Assembly (NCBI GenBank): GCA_015075445.1
Contig: JABTUJ010000019.1
Location: forward strand, 91,574 to 155,573
Length of the DNA: 64,000 nt
Direction of reading: 5' to 3'
Source: Verrucomicrobiales bacterium
GTDB taxonomy: Bacteria > Verrucomicrobiota > Verrucomicrobiia > Limisphaerales > J093
Each line of letters opens with the position of its first letter. The stretch's first letter is position 1. Positions 54,548-63,954 of the stretch are shown here, piece after piece. The position numbers and the translations under genes are program-made. The notes beneath the pieces are model-generated. The model was not told where the DNA came from and did no database searches. It worked only from the letters and a program-made list of their open reading frames with translations.

Positions 54548-56158
54548 ATGACACGCAACAGCAACGGCGGGCTGCCGACGCCCGAGGAATTCCAGCGGCA
54601 GCTCCAGGAGTTGATGCGCCAGCAGTTGGGCGGACTCCGCGCCGGCCTGGCGCGTCCCCAACCCGGCGGCAGCGACGGCGAGGGGTCCGGGACCGAGGAT
54701 TCCGTGCCGCGGTTCGACAAGAAACCGAAGGAGGTCAAGGCCTACCTGGACCGGTTCGTGATCAAGCAGGAGGAGGCCAAGAAGGTCCTCAGCGTGGCCC
54801 TGTGTGACCATTATCACCACGTCCGGCTCGCCCTCGAAGGCCGGGACCAGCCCAACTATGCCAAGCAGAACCTGATTCTCGTCGGCCCGACCGGGGTGGG
54901 GAAGACCTACCTGATCCGCAGCATCGCGGATCTCATCGGGGTCCCTTTCGTGAAGGCGGATGCAACCAAGTTCAGCGAGACCGGGTACGTGGGGGGCGAC
55001 GTCGAGGACCTGGTGCGCGAGTTGTTCCGGCGGGCCAACAGCGATGTCCGGCGCGCCCAGTACGGGATCATCTACATCGACGAGATCGACAAGATCGCGG
55101 CGGCCAGCAACCTCGCCGGGCGGGACGTGAGCGGCCGGGGGGTGCAGACGAATCTGCTGAAGCTCATGGAGGAGACCGACGTGCCGGCGCGCTCGCCAAA
55201 TGACATCGCGGGCCAGCTCCAGGCGATGATGGAGTTCAGCGCGCGGGGCCGGAAGCCGGTGGACCTGATCAACACCAAGCACATCCTCTTCATCGTCAGC
55301 GGCGCCTTCACCGGGCTGGAAAAGACGGTGCGGAAGCGGTTGCGCGAGGCGACGATTGGCTTCGCGGCCAAGGCGGCCACCGTCGAGACCGACTTCGAGG
55401 TGATGGCGCACGCGCAGACGCGGGACTTCATCGAGTACGGGTTCGAGCCGGAGTTCATCGGGCGTCTGCCGGTGCGGGTCTTCTGTCATCCCCTGGCGGT
55501 CGAGGATCTGTTCACCATCCTGAAGAGCTCGGAAGGGAGCATCATCCGGCAATACGAGCAGACGTTTGCGGCGTACGGGATCGAGGTGCTGTTCCAGGAC
55601 GAGGCGTTGCGGCGGATCGCCGAACTCGCGAGCGAGGAGCAGACCGGGGCGCGGGGGCTGATGACGGTGTGCGAGCGGGTCTTTCGCGAGTTCAAATTCG
55701 AGCTGCCCTCCACCGAGGTGCGGCGGTTCGTGGTGACGCGGGAGGTGGTGGACGACCCCTTGGGGGCGTTGGCGGCGTTGCTGGCGGAGAGCGCGAGCGA
55801 GGAGCAGGGGATGCTCCGGCAGATTGTGGGCGAGTTTGCGGCGCGGTTTCAGCGGGAGCACGGGCTGGAGCTGCGCTTCACGGAAGGGGCGGTCGAGCGG
55901 CTGGTCCGGCGGGCGCGGGAGAAGGGGCAGCACGTGCGCGAGGTCTGCGCCGAGTGCTTCAAGGACTTCCAGTTCGGATTGAAGCTGGTCGCGGGCAACA
56001 CGGGGCAAACCGTGTTCGCGGTGGATGCGGATGCCGTCGAAGCGCCGGACAAGGTGCTAAGCGAGTGGGTGGTGGCGAGCTACCGGGGCACGAAGCCGGC
56101 ACCGCCCGCGCCCCCTGCGCCACCGGCACCGACTGGGGAGGAACCTGGCGGTGTCTGA
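54548..56158 (+). CDS. ClpX-like AAA+ ATPase with duplicated C-terminal lid
   Basis: 536 residues from ATG 54548. The zinc-binding N-domain of ClpX is absent. Residues 113-121 hold Walker A GPTGVGKT; Walker B is IIYIDEIDK (D178/E179). ETGYVGGDVEDLVRELF and FIGRLPVRVF are ClpX-like. The C-terminal small domain (AAYGIEVLFQDEALRRIAEL to about residue 390) is followed by a second similar segment (REHGLELRFTEGAVERLVRR, about 440-485). It ends with a PAPPAPPAPPAP tail. ClpX unfolds proteins for ClpP, but no clpP is nearby. The role may be an independent unfoldase. It overlaps the RNA methyltransferase by 8 bp, so the genes are coupled. Confidence 0.8.
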   Translation: MTRNSNGGLPTPEEFQRQLQELMRQQLGGLRAGLARPQPGGSDGEGSGTEDSVPRFDKKPKEVKAYLDRFVIKQEEAKKVLSVALCDHYHHVRLALEGRDQPNYAKQNLILVGPTGVGKTYLIRSIADLIGVPFVKADATKFSETGYVGGDVEDLVRELFRRANSDVRRAQYGIIYIDEIDKIAAASNLAGRDVSGRGVQTNLLKLMEETDVPARSPNDIAGQLQAMMEFSARGRKPVDLINTKHILFIVSGAFTGLEKTVRKRLREATIGFAAKAATVETDFEVMAHAQTRDFIEYGFEPEFIGRLPVRVFCHPLAVEDLFTILKSSEGSIIRQYEQTFAAYGIEVLFQDEALRRIAELASEEQTGARGLMTVCERVFREFKFELPSTEVRRFVVTREVVDDPLGALAALLAESASEEQGMLRQIVGEFAARFQREHGLELRFTEGAVERLVRRAREKGQHVREVCAECFKDFQFGLKLVAGNTGQTVFAVDADAVEAPDKVLSEWVVASYRGTKPAPPAPPAPPAPTGEEPGGV

Positions 56159-57320
56159 ACGCCCGGCGCAGCCGAGACGCGAAGGGCCAACGACGCTCGA
56201 GCTGGCGGCGCGGGTCGTGGCGGGGTCGGACCGGGAGCATCCGGCGGACGGGGTGTTGCGGGAGGTCCTGCGGACCGCGCGGGGTGTGTCGCCGGACAAG
56301 GCGCGGCGCGTGAGCGAGGCGGTCTTCGCGTACTTCCGCTGGCGGGGATGGGTGGACCGACAGGCACCGTTGGAGACGCAGCTTCGCACGGCGCTCGAAT
56401 GTCGGCGCGCATACGCGGAGGCGCCGGGGAGCTTTGCCGACGCGGACTTGCTGAGTCGGGCGGTGCCGGCGTGGGTAAAGGAGCACGTCGAGGTCACGCC
56501 GGCCTGGGTGCGGTCGCTGCAGCAGGAGCCGGTCTTGTGGTTGCGGGCGCGACCGGGGCAGGGACGGGCGTTGGCGGCCGAACTGGGGGAGTGCCGGGCG
56601 GCGGGGGGAGGATGCCTGGCGGACGCGCTCGAGTATCGGGGGACCAGCGATCTGTTCCGGACGCCGGCGTTTCAGGGCGGTGGCTTCGAGATCCAGGATC
56701 TGCATTCGCAAGCCGTCGGTTGGGTGTGTGATCCGCAACCGGGCGAGACCTGGTGGGACGCCTGCGCGGGTGAAGGTGGGAAGACGCTACACCTGTCCGA
56801 CCTGATGCAGAACCGGGGGTTGATCTGGGCGAGCGACGTGGCCGAGTGGCGGCTGCGTCGCTTGAAGCTGCGGGCGCGGCGGGCGGGGGTGTTCAACTAC
56901 CGCCTGGCCCACTGGGAGGGCACCGAGCGGCTGCCGACGCGGACCCGGTTCGACGGGGTGCTGGTGGACGCGCCGTGCAGCAACCTGGGCACCTGGGGCC
57001 GGAATCCGCACGCGCGCTGGACGACGCGACCGGAGGACGTTCAGGAGCTGGCGGCGTTGCAGGCGCGGTTGCTGGCGCATGCCGCGCCGGCGGTGAAGCC
57101 GGGGGGACGGCTCGTGTATGCGGTGTGCACGGTGACGGCGGCGGAGACGGTGTCCCGGGCGGCGGCGTTCGTCGAGGCGCACCCCACGTTGCGGCGTGAG
57201 CGGTTGAGGGATCCCGTGGAGGCGGGGAAGGCGGACCAGGCGGATCTATTCCTGCGGTCCGACGCGCGGCGGGCGAATGGGATGTACGTGGCGGTGTGGC
57301 GGCGGGGGAACTGCGCTTGA
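56151..57320 (+). CDS. RsmB/NOP2-like RNA (cytosine-5) methyltransferase
   Basis: 389 residues from GTG 56151. An N-terminal NusB-like helical segment is followed by the Rossmann SAM-binding motif WWDACAGEGGKTLHLSDLMQ, then VDAPCSNLGTWGRNPHARW, the motif IV Pro-Cys, and LVYAVCTVTAAET, the motif VI Cys. The family methylates C5 of cytosine in rRNA or tRNA. The exact target is unknown. It overlaps the ClpX-like gene by 8 bp. Confidence 0.85.
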   Translation: MSERPAQPRREGPTTLELAARVVAGSDREHPADGVLREVLRTARGVSPDKARRVSEAVFAYFRWRGWVDRQAPLETQLRTALECRRAYAEAPGSFADADLLSRAVPAWVKEHVEVTPAWVRSLQQEPVLWLRARPGQGRALAAELGECRAAGGGCLADALEYRGTSDLFRTPAFQGGGFEIQDLHSQAVGWVCDPQPGETWWDACAGEGGKTLHLSDLMQNRGLIWASDVAEWRLRRLKLRARRAGVFNYRLAHWEGTERLPTRTRFDGVLVDAPCSNLGTWGRNPHARWTTRPEDVQELAALQARLLAHAAPAVKPGGRLVYAVCTVTAAETVSRAAAFVEAHPTLRRERLRDPVEAGKADQADLFLRSDARRANGMYVAVWRRGNCA

Positions 57321-57353
57321 CCGGGGGAGGGGAGGGGCGTTCCTTCGGCTGGC

Positions 57354-58229
57354 ATGAGCGGCACACATGGTCTTAGCATGGCGAATCTTAGCGATTATTC
57401 AGCGGCGACCTGCGGCGGAGGAGCCGCCGCGGGTCCTTGCGGGAGGCCGGGGCGCGGGGGATTCACGCTGATCGAGTTGCTGGTGGTGATCGCGATCATC
57501 GCGATCTTGGCCGGTATGCTGTTGCCGGCGCTGAGCAAGGCGAAGGCGCGCGCGAACCGGATCGCGTGTGTAAGCAACCTGAAGCAGATCGGCCTGGGCA
57601 TGCTGATGTACGCGGACGACGACTCGAGCGGGTACCTGTCGGGCACGCTGGACGACGCGGACGATGACTTGACGTGGCTGTACCCGAACTACATCCCGGG
57701 GGCGGTGGCCAAGTCCGTGTTCGTCTGTCCGGCGACGCAGAACTTCATCAGCACGAACACCGTGCGGCATCCGAACAACGGCCAGATCGTCTTGCGGGAC
57801 ATGCTGGTGCAGGCGCGCAAGACCCGGGGGCGCTCGAACGAACTCGTCGGCGTCAGCTACGAGATCTACGGGTTCATGAACGCGATCGGCCCGCTGAGTT
57901 CCTCGAGCACGATCAAGTACTATGGCCGCAACCTGGCCTCTTACGGCATCAAGAAGTCCACGTCCAGCGTGCAGAGCTACGTCCACAAGCACAGCGCGTT
58001 CGGGCTCCAGGGCCAGGCCGTCGGACCGTCGGACATCTGCATCGTGGTGGACGGCGACCGCGAGGGAGGGGAGAACAACTTCCCTGACCAGGACGACAAT
58101 CACGGCGCGGCGGGAGGGAACGTCCTCTTCACCGACGGTCACGTGAGCTGGGTTCCGGCCGGGACACGGGGCAACAACTACATCCGGATGTACGAGCTCG
58201 GCCAGGACGAGAATCGCGGGCCGCGGTAG
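57354..58229 (+). CDS. Type II pseudopilin (DUF1559-like)
   Basis: 291 residues with a leader ending GRGGFTLIELLVVIAIIAIL, the classical prepilin cleavage site (Gly at -1). It continues with LSKAKARANRIACVSNLKQI, a calcium-loop-like CPATQNFIST region and the terminal NVLFTDGHVSWVPAG. ATG 57378 (MANLSDYS) is another possible start. Verrucomicrobiota genomes carry many of these; they are secreted or surface proteins processed by prepilin peptidase. Function is unknown. Confidence 0.85.
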   Translation: MSGTHGLSMANLSDYSAATCGGGAAAGPCGRPGRGGFTLIELLVVIAIIAILAGMLLPALSKAKARANRIACVSNLKQIGLGMLMYADDDSSGYLSGTLDDADDDLTWLYPNYIPGAVAKSVFVCPATQNFISTNTVRHPNNGQIVLRDMLVQARKTRGRSNELVGVSYEIYGFMNAIGPLSSSSTIKYYGRNLASYGIKKSTSSVQSYVHKHSAFGLQGQAVGPSDICIVVDGDREGGENNFPDQDDNHGAAGGNVLFTDGHVSWVPAGTRGNNYIRMYELGQDENRGPR

Positions 58230-58295
58230 CCGGGGGTTGGACTTCGATCGCGCGGCCGGCGCTGCTCGGCTTGGGGGCGTTGAACCTGGCGGGGC

Positions 58296-58352
58296 AAAGC
58301 GCAAAGCTCAAAGCGCAAAGCTCAAAGCGCAAAGCTCAAAGCGCAAAGCTCA
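58296..58352. repeat. Heptamer array AAGCTCAAAGCGCA
   Basis: About eight AAGCTCA/AAGCGCA heptamers between the second pseudopilin and the next genes. Same family as the 27.6-kb and 3.8-kb arrays. The rest of the 58230-58616 gap contains no gene I can support. Confidence 0.9.
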
Positions 58353-58561
58353 AGGTAAGCTCCAGGACTCAAGGGGGACATGTCTGGCCCGGCATCGGCG
58401 GTCTGCCAGGCGGCACGCAGCGTGCGGATCGCGGCGCCATCCAGGGCGCTTGGGGGGGACGCTGAAGTGCGAGGAGCCTCCCCCACAGCTTCGTGGATCC
58501 GCTTGGGCGAGGAGGGCTGAGGACCTGCAGCACACGGGTCTTCGAGCCTCCCCAAATGAAG

Positions 58562-58591
58562 CAGGCCGGAAGGCGGGAGCCTTCCGGCCTG
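58562..58591 (-). terminator. Hairpin downstream of a minus-strand gene remnant
   Basis: CAGGCCGGAAGGC / GCCTTCCGGCCTG, a perfect 13-bp stem with loop GGGA. It stands 25 bp beyond the stop codon of the minus-strand remnant at 58617. The T-run is weak on that strand. Confidence 0.6.
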
Positions 58592-58616
58592 TGCGAGTTT
58601 GGTGCGAGTTCGGCGG

Positions 58617-58790
58617 TTACTGCTTGAGCCGATAGAACTTGCCGGCGCCGGTGGGATTCACCTGGTGCGGGCTCTGGGCGGTCTCATCCGTCCAGGGGCC
58701 GCGGACCGCGTCGGCGGATCGGAGGGTGGCGCCGCTGCGGGCGATCTCGGTGGGGTGGCTGGAGGCCGGGCGGATGGCGGGAGTGATCGG
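58617..58790 (-). pseudogene. C-terminal remnant of a large secreted protein
   Basis: On the minus strand ATLRSADAVRGPWTDETAQS then TGAGKFYRLKQ and stop. This closely resembles the conserved C-terminal ~40-residue module (ending FYRL) found on many secreted Verrucomicrobiota proteins. Only the tail exists; upstream lies the rhomboid gene on the other strand. Confidence 0.5.
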
Positions 58791-58830
58791 CTTGCGTGCG
58801 GGGTGGGGCGGGCTCTTAAATGCCGGCGCC

Positions 58831-60012
58831 ATGATTCTGCCGCTGAGCGACGCACCCAATCCGCGGGGCACCCCGGTGATCACCTGGGCGCTGATAGCGG
58901 CGAACGTTCTTATCTACTTGTTCATCACCTGGCCGTTGAGCCACCGGCCGCCTTCGCGTCAGGACCCGCTCCTGCGCGAGTATGTGTTGACGATCCGCGA
59001 GGTGTTGCCGCCCGGGGTGCCGCTCCAGGCCGCGCTGGCCGACGTTTCGGCGTACGACCTCTACGTGTTCCGCCACGGCTTTCGCCCGGCCGCGCCCGAG
59101 TGGGCGGACCTGTTCTCGTCGCTGTTCTTGCACGGCGGATTCCTGCATCTGTTCGGCAACATGCTGTTCCTGTGGATCTACGGGGACAACGTCGAGTACC
59201 GGCTGGGGCGGCTCAGGTTCCTGCTCTACTACCTGCTGACGGGGGTGGCGGCGACGCTGTTCTACACGCTGTTCGCGAGGGACTCGAAGCTGCCGCTGGT
59301 GGGGGCGTCCGGGGCCATCTCGGGGGTGCTGGGTTTCTATTTCGTGTGGTTCCCGCGGAACACGGTGCGGCTGTTCGTGCTCCTGTTTCCCTTCTTCATG
59401 AACGTGGTCCAGGTGCCGGCGCGGCTGGTTCTGGGGATCTACCTGGTGCTGGACAATGTGCTGCCGTTTCTGCTGACGCAGGGCAGTCGCGGTGGCGGGG
59501 TGGCGCACGGGGCGCACATCGGGGGGTTCATCGCCGGCCTGGTGCTGGCCTGGCTGGCGAATCGGCGTGAGGTGCGCGCCTCACCGAAGGAATACCGCGG
59601 ATCGGCGTCCCGCCTGCCCAGTCCGGCGCAGGCGGTGCGGAGCGCCCTGGAACGAGGCGATCTGGCCGACGCCGCCACCGCCTACTTTGCGCTGCCGGCG
59701 GAGGCGACGCGCGGGGTGCTGCGACCGGAGGAGTCGTTGCGGTTGGCGGACTGGCTGGCGGGTGCGGGACATCCGGAGGCGGCCCACACGGTCTACCTGC
59801 GGCACCTCCGCGATTCTCCCCACGGGCCGGGTGCCGCGGAAGCGCACCTGGGCGCCGGCCTGGTGCAACTGGAGGCGGCTGGCCAGATCGCCGCGGCGTA
59901 CCAGCACTTCCTCGATGCGCTGGATTTGAATCCCCGGCCAGAGACCGCGGCGCGGGCGCGGGCGGCGCTCCAGGCGATCGCTGCACGGCAGAAGTACGCC
60001 CTGCGGCGTTAG
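58831..60012 (+). CDS. Rhomboid-family intramembrane serine protease with TPR-like tail
   Basis: 393 residues from ATG 58831. The catalytic pair is visible: GASGAISG (Ser160) and HGAHIGGF (His229). FLHGGFLHLFGNMLFLWIYG is the conserved loop/helix with HxxxN. About seven membrane segments occupy residues 15-245. A soluble C-terminal region of about 140 residues has TPR-like helices (PEAAHTVYLRHLRDSPHGPG AAEAHLGAG). Rhomboids cleave membrane proteins inside the bilayer. The substrate is unknown. Confidence 0.9.
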   Translation: MILPLSDAPNPRGTPVITWALIAANVLIYLFITWPLSHRPPSRQDPLLREYVLTIREVLPPGVPLQAALADVSAYDLYVFRHGFRPAAPEWADLFSSLFLHGGFLHLFGNMLFLWIYGDNVEYRLGRLRFLLYYLLTGVAATLFYTLFARDSKLPLVGASGAISGVLGFYFVWFPRNTVRLFVLLFPFFMNVVQVPARLVLGIYLVLDNVLPFLLTQGSRGGGVAHGAHIGGFIAGLVLAWLANRREVRASPKEYRGSASRLPSPAQAVRSALERGDLADAATAYFALPAEATRGVLRPEESLRLADWLAGAGHPEAAHTVYLRHLRDSPHGPGAAEAHLGAGLVQLEAAGQIAAAYQHFLDALDLNPRPETAARARAALQAIAARQKYALRR

Positions 60013-60071
60013 GGTTGACAGGGACACCGAACCCGGTTCCCTTGGGGGCCATCACACCTGATGCAAGCACG

Positions 60072-61229
60072 ATGAAATTGACGAAGCATGCCACGCCGTT
60101 GTTGGGTCTCGCCCTGGTCGTCGTCGCCGCCGCCGTTTCCCTCCAAGCGCACCCGCGGGCGCGGACGCCCGTTCGCCTCCCGGATGTTCCTGGCTACCTG
60201 ACGCTCAAGTGCGATTTTCACGTTCACACCGTGTTCTCGGATGGCTCGGTCTGGCCGGACATCCGGTCGGAGGAAGCCTGGCGCGAGGGCCTGGACGCGA
60301 TTGCCATCACGGACCACATCGAGTACCAGCCGCACAAGGCGGACTTGCCCACCCAGCACAACCGGTCGCATGCCATTGCCAAACCGCGGGGCGACGAACT
60401 GCGGGTGACGGTGATCCGGGGCTCCGAAATCACGCGGGAAATGCCGCCGGGCCATCTGAACGCGATCTTCCTCGAGGATGCGGCACGCCTGGACACGAAG
60501 GAGTGGCGGAGCGCTGTGGAGGAGGCGCATCGCCAAGGGGCGTTCATCTTCTGGAATCATCCCGGCTGGCGCGGGCAACAGCCCAACGGAGTGGCCAAGT
60601 GGTACGAGGAGCACACCGAGTTGCTGACGCGCGGGTGGCTGCACGGCATCGAGGTGGTGAACGGGCGGGAGTACTACCCGGAGGCGCATGCCTGGTGTCT
60701 CGAGAAGAACCTGACAATGCTCAGCAACTCGGACGTGCACAATCCGCTGAATCTTGACTACGACGTGCCGGCCGGGGATCACCGGCCGTTGACGCTGGTG
60801 TTTGCGCGCGAGAACACCCCCGGGGCGATTCGGGAAGCCCTGTTCGACCGTCGCACCGCCGTGTATTCCGACCATCGATTGATCGGTCGGGAGGTGTTCC
60901 TGCGGCCCCTCTTCGAACGTTCCATCCAGGTTCGCAATCCCGAGGTCTCGTTGCGACCCAGGCAACGCGTTTATCTCCAGATCCAGAACGACTCGGATGT
61001 CCCCTTCGAGCTGGAGTTGGCCGACGCGGTGCCGGACCTGAGCGTCACGCGCGACCTCACCTTGCACGCGGGGAAGACCACCCTGCTCTCGCTCCAGCGC
61101 GGAGCGGAGGGTGAACCCGGGGAGCGCGAAGTGGCGATTACCTACCGGGTGAAGAACGTGCTCGTGGGTCCCTACGAAGCGTTGAAGGCCCCGGTGCGGG
61201 TCAAGGTACGCTTCGTCGCCGCTCCATAG
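60072..61229 (+). CDS. PHP-domain metal-dependent phosphoesterase, secreted
   Basis: 385 residues from ATG 60072 with a signal peptide (LLGLALVVVAAAVSLQAHPR). PHP metal ligands are seen in DFHVHTVFSDG, AITDHIEY, RGSEITRE, FWNHPGW and NSDVHNP. The C-terminal 100 residues form a beta domain. Many secreted PHP proteins hydrolyse phosphomonoesters, but this subgroup's substrate is unknown. The gene follows the rhomboid by 60 bp on the same strand. Confidence 0.85.
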   Translation: MKLTKHATPLLGLALVVVAAAVSLQAHPRARTPVRLPDVPGYLTLKCDFHVHTVFSDGSVWPDIRSEEAWREGLDAIAITDHIEYQPHKADLPTQHNRSHAIAKPRGDELRVTVIRGSEITREMPPGHLNAIFLEDAARLDTKEWRSAVEEAHRQGAFIFWNHPGWRGQQPNGVAKWYEEHTELLTRGWLHGIEVVNGREYYPEAHAWCLEKNLTMLSNSDVHNPLNLDYDVPAGDHRPLTLVFARENTPGAIREALFDRRTAVYSDHRLIGREVFLRPLFERSIQVRNPEVSLRPRQRVYLQIQNDSDVPFELELADAVPDLSVTRDLTLHAGKTTLLSLQRGAEGEPGEREVAITYRVKNVLVGPYEALKAPVRVKVRFVAAP

Positions 61230-61335
61230 TCTCGAACCTTCTGACCACGGTGGTCAGCTCCGCGGAGCGGCGACCGGGCAAGAGCAGGGGGATGAACCAA
61301 GTGGTCCGTTTCCGGACTTCGAGCCAGAGCGCCGG

Positions 61336-62511
61336 TTAGAACGAGCGGCCGGGGAGCTCGATTTGGGCCTTGATGGAATGGAGCTTCCGCTTTCCGCCCA
61401 CCGTGCTGTCGCTGCCTTTGATGGCTCCCGACATGCTTTGGAACGGGTTTTCCAGCGGGCCGCGTGCCGTGGCCGAGGGCGCGAGGTTGGGCCGGCGCTC
61501 CAGACTCTCGGCGGCAAGCAGGTCCTGCGGGAGCAGCGGGCCGGACAGGTTCCGGGTCGGGCTCGCCATGACAGGGTTCAGCGCCTCGCGGGTGGGGTCT
61601 GGATAGGCGGTCACCGGATCCAGGCTGCTGCTGATCGAGAGCTCGGATACCGGGCTCACGATGGGATTGGCGCCCAGCAGGCGGGCAACGCCGGTGAGCT
61701 CGGTCTCCGGGGACGCTGCGGGCGCGACACCCGGGGCCGTGAGGGGAGCCAAAGAGCTGAGCACCGACCGGTCGCTGGTCGCGGAGGACGACTCGCGTCC
61801 CGAGGAACGGTCGCGCTGGAAGGGGTTGTCCACCCAGGCGCGGATCCCCGAGTTCGCCTCCTGGCCTGGTTCGCGCGAGCCGGTATTGGGGTTGGCCAGG
61901 AAGGCGGGGGCACTGACGCGAGGTTCGAGAGACCGTTCACCCGGCGGGCGGTAGCCATCCCGGCCAGGGGTGGAAGTGAGGCTCAAGGGTCCGGCGGAGT
62001 TCCGCAGCGGATCCGCTCCAGGTTGGGGCGCCCCGGGGGGGGTGTCGGATGACTCGAGCCGTTCGTAGTAGCGCAGGAGGTCGCCCTTGGGCGCAGTGGA
62101 TTCGCTGGCGTTGCCCTCCACACCATGCTCGCGCACTCCGAACGCGCGGTTGACATCCAGCTCGCTGTCGGCCTCGCTCCCGGGCGCGCGCAGAATCCAG
62201 TCCCGCCGTTCCATGAGGAGGTCCCGCTCCCGGGGTGTCAGGGGCGAGCGGGATGGAGCCAGCGAACTGGGCGGCGCGAAAGGGGGCGCCGTAATGCCCT
62301 GCAAGGAGTTGCCCGGTCTGAGATTGCTGAAAGGATTCTCCCAGCCCTGCGACCGCTTCACCTTCGACTGAGATTCGGCCGCCGGGGACGCCTTGCTCTT
62401 GGGGTCCGAGAAGATGACCTGCTCTTGGGCGGTCGTGGACGCGGCTCCGACCAGCCCCAGCGCCACATAAACACTGCGGATCCAACCCACGCCTGAGACA
62501 CGGTCTCGCAT
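61336..62511 (-). CDS. Secreted Ser/Pro-rich protein of unknown function
   Basis: 391 residues from ATG 62511. It has a signal peptide (SVYVALGLVGAASTTAQEQ) and is otherwise low-complexity, rich in Ser, Pro, Arg and Gly. Short NPF words recur (WENPFSNLR, VDNPFQRD, LENPFQSM). No domain is recognised. It is probably disordered. It is divergent from the CE15-like gene, with starts about 100 bp apart, so a shared promoter region is likely. Confidence 0.65.
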   Translation of the reverse strand: MRDRVSGVGWIRSVYVALGLVGAASTTAQEQVIFSDPKSKASPAAESQSKVKRSQGWENPFSNLRPGNSLQGITAPPFAPPSSLAPSRSPLTPRERDLLMERRDWILRAPGSEADSELDVNRAFGVREHGVEGNASESTAPKGDLLRYYERLESSDTPPGAPQPGADPLRNSAGPLSLTSTPGRDGYRPPGERSLEPRVSAPAFLANPNTGSREPGQEANSGIRAWVDNPFQRDRSSGRESSSATSDRSVLSSLAPLTAPGVAPAASPETELTGVARLLGANPIVSPVSELSISSSLDPVTAYPDPTREALNPVMASPTRNLSGPLLPQDLLAAESLERRPNLAPSATARGPLENPFQSMSGAIKGSDSTVGGKRKLHSIKAQIELPGRSF

Positions 62512-62611
62512 GAACACGTCACTTGTAAGCCCGCCACCCCGAGCCGTCAAACGCCAATCGCATGCCAAACCAGGATTGCCTGCGGGCGCGAACTGTCGTA
62601 CCCATGCCCCC

Positions 62612-63937
62612 ATGAATCCGCTTCAAGTCGCTCGGGGATGGGCTTTGGCCGCGCTCGCCGCCACCGCCGCAACATTTCCCCCTCCCGCCGACCTGCCGGC
62701 CCGTCCGGAACCTCCCGACCCACTGGCCTGTCTGGAGGGCCAGGTGGTTCAGACAGCCGGGGAATGGGAGCGGCTGCGCCGGCCCGAGTTGAAGGCGCTC
62801 TTTCAGCACTACATGTACGGTCATTTGCCCCCGCCGCCCAAGGCCTGGCAGGCCGAAGTGCGACGGGAGGATGCGGCCGCGCTCGGCGGCCAGGCCGCGC
62901 TCCGCGAGGTCATACTCAGTTGGGGTGCGACAGGGGCGCCGCGATTGAACTTGCTGGTGCTCCTGCCCAACGAGCGCCCGGGCCCGGTCCCGGTGATTCT
63001 CGGGATCAACTTCTGTGGCAATCACGCGGTGCTGCCCGACCCGCAGATCTCGCTGCCCACCGGATGGATGCCGCGCCATTGTCCGGATTGTCCCGACAAC
63101 CGGGCCACCGAGGCGGGGCGGGGCAAGGACGCGCCATCGTGGGACGTCGCCCAGGTAATTGCGCGGGGCTTCGCCCTGGCCGTGTTCTATCACGGGGACC
63201 TGGAACCGGATTATCCCGAGGCGCCGGAGGGCATTCGAGCCTTCGCGGCCCGGGGCGGGCTGCGGGAGGTCTGGGGGGCTCCGCAGCCTGACGCCCTATG
63301 TCCGGCCTGCCCGGAGCTCTACGCTGCCGGGAACTACGATTGGAGCACGCTGGCGGCATGGGCATGGGGTTTCCACCGGGCCGTGGACTACCTGCTGACC
63401 GACCGGCGCTTTGATCCCAAGCGGTTGGCCGTGTTTGGGCACTCACGCAACGGCAAGACCGCCCTGCTGGCCGGGGCGTTCGACGAGCGCATCGCGCTGG
63501 TCTTGTGTCACCAGGCCGGATGCGGCGGGTCGGCCCCCAGTCGCGGTCGCGTCGGGGAATCCGTGAAGCAGATCAACGACCGGTTTCCGCACTGGTTCAA
63601 CGCGGCCTTCAAGCAGTTTAACGACGCGCCCGAGAGGCTGCCCTTCGACCAGCACGCGCTGATTGCGCTCTGCGCCCCGCGGCCGGTCCTGTTGTCGAAC
63701 GCGACTGAGGATCAGTGGGCCAATCCCGCGGGCCAGTTCGACATGCTGGTGGCCGCCTCGCCGGTCTACCGGCTGTTGGGTGTACCCGGGCTTGCCGCGG
63801 AGGCGATGCCGGCGCCCGGCACATTGATTTCCAGTCGGCTCGGGTACTTCCTGCGCAACGGGCGGCACTCGACGACGAGCGAGGACTGGAGGGCGTTCCT
63901 GGACTTTGCGGAAGCTCAGTGGGGGAAGGCCCGGTAG
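62612..63937 (+). CDS. CE15-like esterase (glucuronoyl esterase family)
   Basis: 441 residues from ATG 62612, an alpha/beta-hydrolase. The nucleophile motif is GHSRNGK (Ser278), close to the CE15 GCSRxGK motif, followed by FDERIALVLCHQAGCGGSAP. A His in NGRHSTTSEDW near the end completes the triad. A short N-terminal hydrophobic stretch (ALAALAATAATFPPP) suggests export. CE15 enzymes cleave ester bonds between lignin and glucuronoxylan; bacterial members vary widely. It is consistent with the glycan-degrading genes elsewhere in the window. Confidence 0.8.
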   Translation: MNPLQVARGWALAALAATAATFPPPADLPARPEPPDPLACLEGQVVQTAGEWERLRRPELKALFQHYMYGHLPPPPKAWQAEVRREDAAALGGQAALREVILSWGATGAPRLNLLVLLPNERPGPVPVILGINFCGNHAVLPDPQISLPTGWMPRHCPDCPDNRATEAGRGKDAPSWDVAQVIARGFALAVFYHGDLEPDYPEAPEGIRAFAARGGLREVWGAPQPDALCPACPELYAAGNYDWSTLAAWAWGFHRAVDYLLTDRRFDPKRLAVFGHSRNGKTALLAGAFDERIALVLCHQAGCGGSAPSRGRVGESVKQINDRFPHWFNAAFKQFNDAPERLPFDQHALIALCAPRPVLLSNATEDQWANPAGQFDMLVAASPVYRLLGVPGLAAEAMPAPGTLISSRLGYFLRNGRHSTTSEDWRAFLDFAEAQWGKAR

Positions 63938-63954
63938 CCCGCGTATTACCCAGG

